DNA from: Streptosporangium album
Lineage (GTDB): Bacteria; Actinomycetota; Actinomycetes; Streptosporangiales; Streptosporangiaceae
Length of the DNA: 64,000 bases
Reading direction: 5' to 3'
NCBI RefSeq assembly: GCF_014203795.1
Contig: NZ_JACHJU010000001.1
Span: 992,001 to 1,056,000 of the forward strand
Shown here piece after piece: positions 15,839 to 23,744 of this stretch; within the stretch, counting starts at the first letter, position 1, and each line of letters starts with the position of its first letter. The notes under the pieces were generated by a model. The model searched no databases. It was not told the DNA's origin and saw nothing but the letters and a program-made list of their open reading frames with translations. The position numbers and the translations under genes are program-made.

Positions 15839-16618
15839 ATGCTGCCGCTGTCCACCCAAACCCTCACCTTCCTGGCCGACCTGCTGCGCGCTCATCTCAA
15901 GACCATCGGCTCGCGCTGGCGGAAACTGCCCGCCGGGAAGATCGCCACCATCGTGCTGGCCGTCTTACGCCATGACCAGCGCCTGGCCGACATGGCCGGC
16001 GCCAACAACGTCTCGGCCTCCACCGTGCGACGCTGGATGCTGGAGACCGTCGAACTGCTCGCCGCCCGCGCACCCCGCCTGGACCGCGCCCTGAAGAAGA
16101 TCGCCAAAGCCGGTGGTGAGGTCGTCCTGCTGGATGGCACCCTGATCCGCACCCGCCGCCGCACCGGAGCCGACAACCGCAGGAACTACTCGGGCAAGCA
16201 CAAGGCCCACGGGCTGCTCGTGGTGGCGCTCACCGACACCCGCGGCAACCTGCTGTGGGTCTCCGCCGTCCGGCCTGGTCGCGCATCGGAGATCACCACC
16301 GCCCGGCACAACCGCCTCACCGCCCGCCTGCGCGAGGCCGGGCTGGGCGCTATCGCCGACCTCGGCTTCGTCGGCCTGGACGACGATGACGACAATCCGG
16401 TCATCATCACCGGCCGCAAAGCCACCCGCGGCAGGCCCCTCACCCCCGCGCAAAAGCAGGTCAACCGGCTCATCAGCGCCGAACGCGCCCCCGTCGAGCA
16501 CGGCTTCGCCACGTTGAAGGCCTGGCGCATCCTCACCAAGCTCCGCCTGGACGCCATCCACGTCACCAAGCTGCTCCGCGCGCTGATGGTCCTGGCCATC
16601 ACCGAACACACCCGCTGA
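15839..16618 (+). CDS. IS5-family DDE transposase of element B
   Basis: This 259-aa transposase starts MLPLSTQTLTFLADLL; an open stretch before it is Thr/Ser-rich and unlikely to be part of the protein. A helix-turn-helix-like part (HDQRLADMAGANNVSASTVRRWM) precedes the DDE core: VVLLDGTLIRTRR (Asp about 98), NYSGKHKAHGLLVVAL, SAVRPGRASEITTARH, GAIADLGFVGLDDDDDN (Asp about 176) and SAERAPVEHGFATLKAW (Glu about 221). No interrupting stop is seen. It is a different lineage from the element A transposase; they share only the general catalytic pattern. Confidence 0.88.
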   Translation: MLPLSTQTLTFLADLLRAHLKTIGSRWRKLPAGKIATIVLAVLRHDQRLADMAGANNVSASTVRRWMLETVELLAARAPRLDRALKKIAKAGGEVVLLDGTLIRTRRRTGADNRRNYSGKHKAHGLLVVALTDTRGNLLWVSAVRPGRASEITTARHNRLTARLREAGLGAIADLGFVGLDDDDDNPVIITGRKATRGRPLTPAQKQVNRLISAERAPVEHGFATLKAWRILTKLRLDAIHVTKLLRALMVLAITEHTR

Positions 16619-16835
16619 CCGATGATCACCCACCATGATCAGTACCCACCACCAGCCAGAGCATGCCCTCAACGGATCACACCAGGCCCCTGACCAGCAA
16701 CTTCAAGTTGGAACGATCTCATTGGGTACGGCGGGCGCGCGGTGCGGCGCGCCGCCGCTTGATACCTCACAAGAACAATTCGGCAAACTGTCCTTGGGAG
16801 AGTGATCCACTCCAGATGGCAGAGGAGCCGCATTG

Positions 16836-17159
16836 ATGAGCCTTACCTGGTCAAACATGATCGGCGCGACCGCCGCGTCTTTGTACGCGGCGCAGGGCGG
16901 CTACATGGTCATGACTGGTCGGTTCCCTCGCCTGCATGCCATCGAGTTCCGGCCCGGCCGCGACGAGCCTCGCCGTTGCGGCTGGGGGATGTTGCTGGTT
17001 GCGGCCTTCCTCTTCATCGCGCTGGCATGGGTCGTTGTGGACTCGTGGCCCTCTGGGTTGTCCCTGGCGCTGATCGTGTCCTCGTTCGGCTGTCTGGTGG
17101 CGGGGATCTGGCTGATGGTGCCGAGGAAGCGGCCCCGCAAAAGCTCCTCACCAGGTTGA
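16836..17159 (+). CDS. Hypothetical small membrane protein
   Basis: The 107-aa protein has three hydrophobic stretches: a weak one at about residues 6-24 (MIGATAASLYAAQGGYMVM) and two clear ones at about 48-67 (WGMLLVAAFLFIALAWVVVD) and 72-93. The tail is basic (RKRPRKSSSPG). GAGGAG lies about 12 nt before the ATG at 16836. I recognise no family. It sits between IS5-type element B and the IS1634 element, so its original neighbours are unknown. Confidence 0.6.
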   Translation: MSLTWSNMIGATAASLYAAQGGYMVMTGRFPRLHAIEFRPGRDEPRRCGWGMLLVAAFLFIALAWVVVDSWPSGLSLALIVSSFGCLVAGIWLMVPRKRPRKSSSPG

Positions 17160-17333
17160 GAATCCCGGTCTTCCCGATAAGGCATCCGAACTTTCGGCAA
17201 CCGCCCGTCGCCTGCGTTCCGCGTAATTCGGAGCGGCTAGAGCTCGAAACCGGTGCTTGACCTGGGGAAACGCGTGGAGACACACCGGATGGGCGTTTCT
17301 CTAGTCCGCGCACAGGTCCGAGCTTAGGAAGGA

Positions 17334-19091
17334 TCAGGAGAGAGCAGCGAGCTCGATGATCTGCTGGGGCGCAGCGATACCGAGTTTGGTCAGCAGGTCG
17401 CGGTGGACCTTGGTGGGCTCGGTGCGCTGACGGAAGCGGCCCGCGGGGCCATGGAAGGTACCGATCTGCAGACGGTTGAGGTGACGGCGAATGCTCACCC
17501 AGGTGTCGCCGACGGTGTTTTCGATGATGCGGACCAGCAGCAGGGCCAGCCAGCACAAGATGACATGGGCGCGGATACGTTCCTCGCGGCGGTGGTAGAC
17601 GGGCCGCAGATCGATGATCGACTTCATGTCGCGCCAGCCGCGCTCGACCTGCAAAAGCTGCTTGTAGCCGACGGCGATGTCGGCGGCCGGTAGATGCGGG
17701 TCCGAGCAGCGCAGCAGGTATTTGCCGTCCAGGTTGGCCTCAGCGTTGATCGCGCGGGCGTTGATCCGTAAGCGCCCGCCGGGGGTGGTGCGCAGATAGC
17801 GGTTCAGCGCGGGCCTGGCGCTGATCTTCCCGCGTAGCTCGGCCCGTTTGATCACGCTCAGCGTGTCGGAGCCGTCGATCAGCTCGCGCAGTTGGGTGAT
17901 GAGTTGCTCGCGGACGTGGGCGTCGCGGGCGGCCGCCTCGGGGTTGTGGCAGATCACGAACCGTTCGTGCTCGCTGACCTTGACCTCTTTGATGCGCATG
18001 TTCGCGGTGATGTCGGCGTAGCGGCCCTGCCGCGACAGCGCGGTGGTGATCTCGGGGCTGTCGGAGCGCAGCTTCTCGCCGATGATGTAGTGATGATCGC
18101 CCCTGCGCGGGTAGCGGCGGTTGGCCGCGGAGGCGAACCCGCGGTCGGCCACCCACACGATCTTGGACAGGGTCCAGTCCCGCATGTCGTCCTTGACCTG
18201 CCGGATCAACGCTGAATCGGAGGTGTTGCCCGGCCAGGACCATACCCGGACCGGGATGCCGGAGCGGGTGACGGCCATGCCGATGACGATCTGCGGCAGG
18301 TCGTCGCGGGAGTCCTTGGACTTGCCGTAGGTGCGAAATCCGGCCCTGTCCTGCTCGCCGTCGCCGTCGCCGTCGCCGTCGGATGCGGATGCGGATGCGG
18401 ATGCGGATGCGGATGCGGGTGGGGAGACCGGCAGTCCGTGCTCGTCGCGAGCGATCGGCTCGTCGGCCTCGTCGAGTTCGAAGTAGGTGCTGGTGGTGTC
18501 GAAGAACAGCAGGTCCACCTCCAGATTGAGCTGGTTGGCGACCTGGTTGTAGATCTCGGCCTCCAGTCGTTCGCGGACGTCGTGTAGCCAGTCCATGGCC
18601 CGGTAGCAGGCGTCGTCGCTGGTGGCGGCCAGGCCGTCGATGTGGGCATCGTTGCTGATCCAGTCGGCGGCAGCCAGTTTGGACGACGGAGCCAGGGCGC
18701 GGTTGGCGACCAGAGCGAACAGCACCCGCTCGGCCGAGACGTCACGGGGCCGGCCGCGGCGGCCCTGCAGGAGCTGGATGAGGATCTGGTCGATGCCCAG
18801 CCGGCGCCATATCTGGTCCAGTGCGTAGGTGCCGCCGTAAGGGCGTGATTCTAGGAACGCCAGGCCGGGGGCCGTGGTGGCGGCCAGTGCTTCGGCCGGG
18901 TCCAGCAGCTTGGATAGAGAGGCGACCAGCCGGGTGATCGCGGTGCGGTCGAGTTGGTCTTCCCGGCCGAAGCTGTGCAAGATTTTGGGCACGGAGCGAC
19001 CTGCGACCGGGTCCCACTCGTTGTGGGCCAGGTGCAGGTAGCGGACTGCCGTGCCGTTCTTGGTCTTCCGGCTGGTGGTCTTCACATACAT
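17334..19091 (-). CDS. IS1634-family transposase
   Basis: This 585-aa DDE transposase begins MYVKTTSRKTKNGTAVRYLHLAHNEW, the typical IS1634 opening. Catalytic-region markers follow: DLLFFDTTSTYFEL (first Asp), YGKSKDSRDDLPQIVIGMAVT, PVRVWSWPGNTSDS, IVWVADRGFASAANRRY (second Asp) and VERGWRDMKSIIDLRPVYHRREERIRAHVIL (Glu). A 20-residue insert of alternating Ala-Ser then Asp-Gly, coded by a hexanucleotide repeat (18357-18416), sits between the first Asp and YGKSKD, where relatives have a short variable loop. Otherwise intact, and may be active. ATG 19091 is chosen because it matches relatives. Confidence 0.93.
   Translation of the reverse strand: MYVKTTSRKTKNGTAVRYLHLAHNEWDPVAGRSVPKILHSFGREDQLDRTAITRLVASLSKLLDPAEALAATTAPGLAFLESRPYGGTYALDQIWRRLGIDQILIQLLQGRRGRPRDVSAERVLFALVANRALAPSSKLAAADWISNDAHIDGLAATSDDACYRAMDWLHDVRERLEAEIYNQVANQLNLEVDLLFFDTTSTYFELDEADEPIARDEHGLPVSPPASASASASASASDGDGDGDGEQDRAGFRTYGKSKDSRDDLPQIVIGMAVTRSGIPVRVWSWPGNTSDSALIRQVKDDMRDWTLSKIVWVADRGFASAANRRYPRRGDHHYIIGEKLRSDSPEITTALSRQGRYADITANMRIKEVKVSEHERFVICHNPEAAARDAHVREQLITQLRELIDGSDTLSVIKRAELRGKISARPALNRYLRTTPGGRLRINARAINAEANLDGKYLLRCSDPHLPAADIAVGYKQLLQVERGWRDMKSIIDLRPVYHRREERIRAHVILCWLALLLVRIIENTVGDTWVSIRRHLNRLQIGTFHGPAGRFRQRTEPTKVHRDLLTKLGIAAPQQIIELAALS
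18357..18416. repeat. Hexanucleotide microsatellite inside the IS1634 transposase
   Basis: Four GCCGTC units (18357-18380) are directly followed by six GGATGC units (18381-18416). Read on the minus strand they code (Ala-Ser) and (Asp-Gly) dipeptides. Because each unit is 6 bp, copy-number change alters loop length but not the reading frame. Confidence 0.9.
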
Positions 19092-19233
19092 CGTCTCTAG
19101 ACGATACCCACCCAAACCCGGAGCTAACGGGGCAATCTGCCCAGGCGTTTCTCTAGGCGATTTCAGGCCGCAGCTCTAGTCACACCATTCTGACCTGCAA
19201 GTTTACCCGGTCGGAGTCTCTAGTGACCGCTAA

Positions 19234-19401
19234 TTACGCGGAACTCGGGTGCTTGCGCAGGTCGTAATTGCGGAATACCCGCTGGTTGTGGGCGAGCGTC
19301 GAGACCCAGGTGGCCGCGTCGTTGACCGCGCGTAGAGTCGCCTCCAGCGCCGCCGCCTGCTCAGGCGTCGGCAGGAGCTTGACCCGCACCACCAGCTTCA
19401 T
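19234..19401 (-). pseudogene. tnpB: TnpB (IS200/IS605 RNA-guided nuclease) N-terminal fragment
   Basis: A 55-codon frame begins MKLVVRVKLLPTPEQAAALE and continues AVNDAATWVSTLAHNQRVFRNYDLRKHPS, the characteristic TnpB N-terminus. It stops at a TAA created by the IS1634 terminal repeat at 19232-19244. About 52 residues of a ~400-aa protein are left, without the RuvC-like nuclease or zinc ribbon, so it is dead. It is divergent from the tnpA gene, with 24 bp between the two start codons. Confidence 0.9.
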
Positions 19402-19425
19402 ATCGAACACTCTAGCATTAGGTCC

Positions 19426-19854
19426 ATGTCACCGAGATGGGGACCGAATCCCGACATCCGCCGAGGCCGCGCCGTGGTCCACAACCTGCACGCCCACTTG
19501 GTCTTCACCCCAAAGTATCGGCGAGGTGTGTTCACCGACGAGATTCTGCGTCGCTGCGAAGACATCATGATCGAAGTGTGCGACAGTTTCGGGGCGGAGC
19601 TGGTCGAGTTCAACGGCGAGGAAGACCACGTGCACCTGCTCGTGCACCACCCACCCAAAGTCGCCCTCTCGACGCTGGTAAACAGCCTCAAGGGCGTGTC
19701 TGCCCGGCTACTCCGCAAGGAGTATCCGGCACATATCCGTAAGTATCTGTGGGGCGGGCATTTCTGGTCGCCGTCGTACTTCGCCGCCTCCTGCGGCGGC
19801 GCACCCCTATCGATCATCAAGGAGTACATCGAAAACCAGAAACGTCCGGGCTGA
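19426..19854 (+). CDS. tnpA: IS200/IS605 family transposase TnpA (HUH/Y1)
   Basis: The 142-aa single-strand transposase has the HUH metal site as EEDHVHLLVHHPP (about residues 65-77) and the nucleophilic Tyr in SIIKEYIENQKRP near the C-terminus (about 135). HLVFTPKYRRGVF and LWGGHFWSPSYFAASCGG are the other family signatures. It cuts and rejoins hairpin-bearing single-stranded ends. All key residues are present, but its partner tnpB is truncated and the left end of the element has been lost to the IS1634 insertion, so the element can probably no longer move as a unit. Confidence 0.95.
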   Translation: MSPRWGPNPDIRRGRAVVHNLHAHLVFTPKYRRGVFTDEILRRCEDIMIEVCDSFGAELVEFNGEEDHVHLLVHHPPKVALSTLVNSLKGVSARLLRKEYPAHIRKYLWGGHFWSPSYFAASCGGAPLSIIKEYIENQKRPG

Positions 19855-19922
19855 GCCGCTCGACGGCCTACCGGTCACCACACCGCTCGGGCCTTGGCGG
19901 CCCTCCCGCGCTGTCGTTTCCT

Positions 19923-19942
19923 CCCGGGCACGAACGCCCGGG
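19923..19942 (+). repeat. Hairpin at the remaining IS200/IS605 end
   Basis: CCCGGGC (19923-19929), a 6-nt loop, and GCCCGGG (19936-19942) form a short stem-loop within TTTCCTCCCGGGC...GGGGTTCCACG, about 70 bp after the tnpA stop. Sub-terminal hairpins of this kind are the recognition structures of TnpA, so this marks the surviving end of the element. Confidence 0.6.
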
Positions 19943-20052
19943 GTTCCACGCCAGATCACGCTGAACTAAGAACCGTTACCGGGAGACGACGATGGCTGGC
20001 GACCGTCGGACCGTCGATCACGGGCGGGCTGCAGGCCGTCGCGAGGTTGCCG

Positions 20053-20916
20053 TCACCGCTCACCCTGTGGCTTGCGCCAGGTCATGATCTCGGTCGCCGG
20101 AAGACACTCGGCGAAACGGTTGTCGGGTGACGCCTCCTGCAAGAGCGCCCGCAGGTCCCGCTCGAAGTCCGCCAGCCTGTCTTCGAAGAGGTGCGGCGCA
20201 GAGTGAGATAGGGAGAACACCCACGCCACGATGTCGTCCGCGCTGCGCTCGACCACCTGCCCGGCCGGAATGACGTGCCGTTCGAAGGCCTCGAACCCGG
20301 CTTTCGCAAGGACCAGGTCCTCGCGGTTCTGCGTGCCGTTGGGAAGTGTTCCCTGGCCCGCACGGCGAACAGGGCCTAGATACCGCCGCGCCAGTTCACG
20401 GATCTCGGCGTTGGGCGGGGCAGGATGCGAAGGCGATGGTGGCTGCGGCTGCGGTACCGATTCCCCGGACTGGTCCTTAAGGTCGCTCATGTGGACGAAC
20501 GCGCCACCTGGCTCCAGCATCTCGAAGACGGTCGCGGCGACTCGGTCCCGGTCCGTCCAGTGGAAGGAATTGGCGAACACGACGACGCGGAACTCACCCA
20601 GGCCGGCCGGCAGGTCCTCGGCTCGGGCAGTCACCCAACGCGCGTTGGTTACCCCGCGACGCTTGGCCTGTCGCTCGGCCTCGGCCAGCATGTCTTCATC
20701 TGGATCGATGCCGACCGCCTCGGTGAAGCACCGCGCCATGGCGAGCAGCACGGTGCCCGGCCCACAGCCGACGTCAAGGAGTCGGCCCCGGCCGTCCAGG
20801 CCGACGGCCGTGGCCAGTGTTTCGGCAAAGCCCGGAGCATACGGCAGCCGGCCGCGCTCATAGAAGGCTGCACTTCCCTGGAATAGTGTGCTGTCCCACT
20901 GCCATCCATCAGGCAT
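20053..20916 (-). CDS. Class I SAM-dependent methyltransferase
   Basis: This 287-aa protein has a Rossmann-type methyltransferase core: motif I LLDVGCGPGTV (about residues 46-56), motif II EAVGIDPDEDML, then NARWVTARAEDLP and the motif IV region RVVVFANSFHWTD (about 110-122). The SFHW variant is typical of a group with methyltransf_11/25-like domains. The C-terminal half, with RSADDIVAWVFSLSHSAP, is like small-molecule methyltransferases with unknown acceptors. GGAGGGG lies before the ATG. It stands alone, downstream of the mobile zone. The substrate cannot be inferred. Confidence 0.85.
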   Translation of the reverse strand: MPDGWQWDSTLFQGSAAFYERGRLPYAPGFAETLATAVGLDGRGRLLDVGCGPGTVLLAMARCFTEAVGIDPDEDMLAEAERQAKRRGVTNARWVTARAEDLPAGLGEFRVVVFANSFHWTDRDRVAATVFEMLEPGGAFVHMSDLKDQSGESVPQPQPPSPSHPAPPNAEIRELARRYLGPVRRAGQGTLPNGTQNREDLVLAKAGFEAFERHVIPAGQVVERSADDIVAWVFSLSHSAPHLFEDRLADFERDLRALLQEASPDNRFAECLPATEIMTWRKPQGER

Positions 20917-21579
20917 ATCAATTCCCCTCCATGAGTTGACGAAGTCGCCAGCAGATCCGAGCCTGTCGGCGACGTCGCGGTCATCGTGACCCTATCGACC
21001 CAGGTGAAGACGCAGATCCCGCAGGTTCTGTACGGACTCAGCGATGAAGACCAGCGGCTTGGCCGCCCTGCCGTGGCGCCGTGACTTCACTGGCTCGTGT
21101 GGCGATCTGTCCGAAGATTGGCATGCCGAGGTCCACATTGGTCGGCCGTCGTGCCGCTTCCAGTTGGGCGAGCTTCTCCTGTGCTCCGGCGAGGCTGACC
21201 TTGAGTCCTTCGACTCCGATTAGTTGTCGGCGGTTGGGATCAAGGGATCGAGCGATGGTCGGCGCCGTCGTTCACCCCAGCCTTCGGTCAGGAGTCGATG
21301 CGACCCGGCGGGTTCTGCTCGGCCGCGATATCGCGGCGGCGAAAATCCTGCACGGGAGGCTGCTCGGCAAGGTCGAAGGACGTCTTCCTCAGGGCCACGG
21401 CCTGTGACCGCTCTTCGGGGTCCGCCATCGCCTGCAGCCTTTCCAGGTCGGCGGTGGCTTCGGGCGCGAGCCGCACACGGCGTCGGCCGCGAGCCGCCCG
21501 CACACCGCCGATGTCCGCGAGGGCGACCGTGGACGACCACCGGCAGATCGTCGTTCTTGACACTCGCCTCTCATTAGAA
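20917..21579. other. 663-bp stretch without a confident gene
   Basis: On the minus strand about 70 codons from 21270 to 21045 (DPNRRQLIGVEGLKVSLAGA ... EKLAQLEAARRPTNVDLGMP) read like the helical C-terminus of a lost protein, but an in-frame stop precedes them and there is no start. A second minus-strand frame, 21590-21288, contains LAPEATADLERLQAMADPEE and could be another remnant. Neither is recognised. The region may be a decayed gene that once read divergently from the DoxX gene. Confidence 0.4.
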
Positions 21580-21594
21580 GATAGTGCCACTATC
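21580..21594. promoter_or_regulatory. Perfect palindrome upstream of the DoxX gene, candidate operator
   Basis: GATAGTG-C-CACTATC is an exact 7+1+7 palindrome 39 bp before the DoxX start, with a further GATAGCAC half-site at 21603-21610. It contains ATAGT/ACTAT cores as does the larger palindrome at 24750-24776. It is probably the binding site of a dimeric repressor; the regulator is not identified. Confidence 0.55.
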
Positions 21595-21632
21595 CAAATC
21601 TAGATAGCACAACTACCCAATTAGGAGGAGCG

Positions 21633-22196
21633 GTGGAAACGATCATCGTTCTGGTGATTGCGCTGCTGGGCTTCCGCACACTGGGAGCGCTCGGCGTCAG
21701 TCGGTTCACCTCATGGCCGATCAGCGCGGCACACGCGATGGCCGTCATGGTGGTCATGGCCGCCAGTGCGCACTTTGTTCCGGCAAGCGTCACGGTCATG
21801 CCCAACCACGCCGACTTGGTGCGCATGGTGCCACCCGTCGTGCCCTTCGCCGACGCCGTAATCTACGCGACCGGCGTGCTGGAACTCCTCGGTGCGGCGG
21901 GACTGATCATCGCCAGGTCCCGCCGGGCCGCCGGGATCAGCCTCGCGGTGCTCTTCGTGCTGCTGCTTCCGGCCAACGTCTACGCCGCCGTCGCCGATGT
22001 GCCGTTCAACGGCGGCGAGGCGTCCCCGCTCTGGTTCAGGATTCCCGAGCAGGCCCTGTACATCGCCGTCGCGCTCTGGGGGACCCGGTCGGCGCCGCAC
22101 GGATGGCCGGCTTTCTCAAGGTCACGTCGTGCGTGGCCGGAGTCGGCGGAGACTCCGAACCGGCTCGAGCCCGAAAGGGACCTCTCCTCTCGTTGA
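21633..22196 (+). CDS. DoxX-family membrane protein
   Basis: The 187-aa protein has four hydrophobic segments: about residues 4-22, 29-50 (SAAHAMAVMVVMAASAHFV), 72-93 (ADAVIYATGVLELLGAAGLI) and 98-118 (RRAAGISLAVLFVLLLPANVYAAV). A short loop containing SPLWFRIPEQALYIAVALW follows, as in DoxX/DoxD-like proteins. Members are linked to thiol redox balance, quinone metabolism or metal and oxidative stress; the role here is unknown. Start GTG 21633 with AGGAGGAG directly upstream. The C-terminal ~40 residues are polar and probably cytoplasmic. A perfect palindrome in its promoter region suggests repressor control. Confidence 0.85.
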   Translation: METIIVLVIALLGFRTLGALGVSRFTSWPISAAHAMAVMVVMAASAHFVPASVTVMPNHADLVRMVPPVVPFADAVIYATGVLELLGAAGLIIARSRRAAGISLAVLFVLLLPANVYAAVADVPFNGGEASPLWFRIPEQALYIAVALWGTRSAPHGWPAFSRSRRAWPESAETPNRLEPERDLSSR

Positions 22197-22334
22197 CACG
22201 AGATCACCGGCCGGCGGCGGGACGGGACCACGGCCGGATGGGCATGGCGGTCCGTCCGAGGCGGACCCGCCCAGGGCTAAGCCTTCGGTCGCGAAAAGAG
22301 AAGCGACGGCCGTACCCGCCGGTGCGCCCTGCCC

Positions 22335-22940
22335 TCAGGACAGCGCCGACAGCCGCTCGTACTGCTCGTCGGACAACTTCACGGACAGCGCGCCCAGGTT
22401 CTCCTCCAGGTGGGCGAGCGAGGTGGTGCCCGGGATCGGGATGATCGTCGGCGAGCGTCGCAGCAACCAGGCGAGCATGGTCTGCGCCGGGGTCGCGCCC
22501 CCCTCACTCGCGACGCCGGCCAGCGGGCTGCCTGAGCCGGTGTGCCCGCCCATCGCGATCGGGAAGAAAGGCAGGAATGCGATGTCGTTCGCGGCCGCGT
22601 AGTCGACGACGTCCTCGTCTTCCCGGGCCACCAGGTTGTACATGTTCTGCACGGCCGCGATGGGCGTGATGTGGGCGGCCTCGGCGAGCTGCTCGACGCT
22701 TACCTTCGACAGCCCGATGTGGCGTACCTTGGCCCTCGTCCCGCAACTCCTTCAGCGCGCCGACCTGGTCGGCCAACGGCACCGTGGGGTCCACCGCGTG
22801 CAGCTGCAGCAGGTCGATCCGCTCCACCCGCAGCCGTTGCAGGCCCAGCTCCACGGCCCGCCGCAGCAGCGCCACCGCGGTCTCGCGCTCAGCCGGGGCC
22901 CGCCAGATGTGCGCCTGGTCGGCCGGGCGATGTGGGCCCG
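22335..22940 (-). pseudogene. Aldo/keto reductase pseudogene (5'-truncated, frameshifted)
   Basis: The upstream part, LLRRAVELGLQRLRVERIDLLQLHAVDPTVPLADQVGALKELRDEG (read in parts), and the downstream part, QNMYNLVAREDEDVVDYAAA ... GATPAQTMLAWLLRR ... IIPIPGTTSLAHLEEN, belong to one aldo/keto reductase but lie in different frames. One extra base near 22731-22735 would restore KVRHIGLSKVSVEQLAEAA between them. The first ~110 residues, with the catalytic Asp and Tyr, are missing: homology ends where the SDR gene begins. The product would be inactive. Confidence 0.88.
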
Positions 22941-22948
22941 GCCGGCGG

Positions 22949-23713
22949 TCAGCCCGGGCTGAGGAAGTGGCCGTCGGTCCTGATGGCCTCGCCGGTGGTG
23001 TTGGTGTTGGCCTCCGAGCAGAGAAAAACGATCATGCGGGCGACGTCGTCGGGATGGGTGACCCGCCGGGTCGCGGCGGCCGCGCCGGCCTTGTCGATCA
23101 GCTCGGCCGGCATCTGCCTGTCCGCGGGGGTGAAGCCCGGCATGACCACGTTGGTGAGGATGCCCTCGGCGGCCAGCTCCCGGGACATGACCCGGGTCAG
23201 GCCGTGCAGCCCCGCCTTGGCGGCGACGTAGGAGACGTTGCCGGGGAAGCCGTCCTCGACCAGCCCCGTGGAGACGTTGACGATGCGCCCCCAGCCACGT
23301 CCGCGCATGTCGCCCAGGACGGCGCGGGCGAGCAGGTAGGGGCCGACGAGGTTGGCGGTCACCGACGAGGTGAACCGCTCGGGCGGCGCGGTCTCGAACA
23401 GCTCGCCGGGATCCGGCCATGAGGGCCAGTGCACCGCGTTGTTGACCAGGACGTCGACCGGCCCGAGCTCCCGGCGGGCGTGTCCGACGGACCTCTCCAG
23501 CGAGTCGGAGTCGCCGAGGTCGAGCTGCCAGCCGATCGCATGGCCTCCGCGCTGCTCCGCCAGGGCGACCGTCTCCTCGGCGGCCTCCCGGTTGGTGTGG
23601 TAACCGACGGCGACCAGCGCCTTCTCCTCCGCGAAGGCCAGGGCGGTGGCCCTGCCGATGGACGAGCTCGCGCCGGTCACCAGCACGACCTTGCCTGCCA
23701 GACCGAGTTCCAT
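22949..23713 (-). CDS. Short-chain dehydrogenase/reductase (SDR)
   Basis: The 254-aa classical SDR has the cofactor loop VTGASSSIGRATAL at residues 12-25, with Ser in place of the usual second Gly. NNAVHW follows, then the active-site Ser in RIVNVSTGLVED, Tyr and Lys in VSYVAAKAGLHGLTR, and the C-terminal motif TNVVMPGFTPAD. It reduces or oxidises an alcohol/carbonyl with NAD(P)(H); the substrate is unknown. ATG 23713 is preferred because AGGAGAG precedes it. It lies 31 bp after the MarR gene in the same direction, so the three genes reductase-MarR-SDR probably form an operon, suggesting a stress or xenobiotic response. Confidence 0.9.
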   Translation of the reverse strand: MELGLAGKVVLVTGASSSIGRATALAFAEEKALVAVGYHTNREAAEETVALAEQRGGHAIGWQLDLGDSDSLERSVGHARRELGPVDVLVNNAVHWPSWPDPGELFETAPPERFTSSVTANLVGPYLLARAVLGDMRGRGWGRIVNVSTGLVEDGFPGNVSYVAAKAGLHGLTRVMSRELAAEGILTNVVMPGFTPADRQMPAELIDKAGAAAATRRVTHPDDVARMIVFLCSEANTNTTGEAIRTDGHFLSPG

Positions 23714-23744
23714 GCTCTCTCCTTGATCGTTATTCGGGTGGGGT

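Larger units (their letters stand above)
14879..16724 (+). mobile_element. IS5-type insertion sequence with passenger gene (element B)
   Basis: Terminal sequences CATTGAGCTAGTTCCA (14879-14894) and the complement of CAATGAGATCGTTCCA (16709-16724) match at 13 of 16 positions and resemble the tips of element A. They enclose 1.85 kb with two co-oriented genes, a 182-aa coiled-coil/winged-helix protein and a 259-aa DDE transposase. That is longer than a simple IS5-type element, so the first gene would be a passenger. The boundaries were inferred by eye from the inverted repeats and lack a visible target duplication. Confidence 0.55.
17216..19244 (-). mobile_element. IS1634-family insertion sequence
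   Basis: Element of about 2.03 kb with perfect 13-bp terminal inverted repeats GTTCCGCGTAATT (17216-17228 and its complement 19232-19244), plus a second inner pair around CTAGAGCT and GAAACGC. One transposase gene fills it. The right end lies inside an IS200/IS605 tnpB gene, whose reading frame ends at a TAA made by the repeat itself. The left flank is not tnpB sequence, so insertion was accompanied by loss of the rest of that element. Confidence 0.88.

Noticed and set aside
18357..18416. Possible CRISPR array
   Set aside because: Direct tandem hexamers with no unique spacers; no CRISPR-type repeat-spacer pattern and no cas gene anywhere in the window.
21288..21590. 100-codon minus-strand frame upstream of DoxX
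   Set aside because: Its start lies inside the palindrome, no ribosome site is visible and only its middle looks protein-like; kept only as a possible remnant in the gap description.
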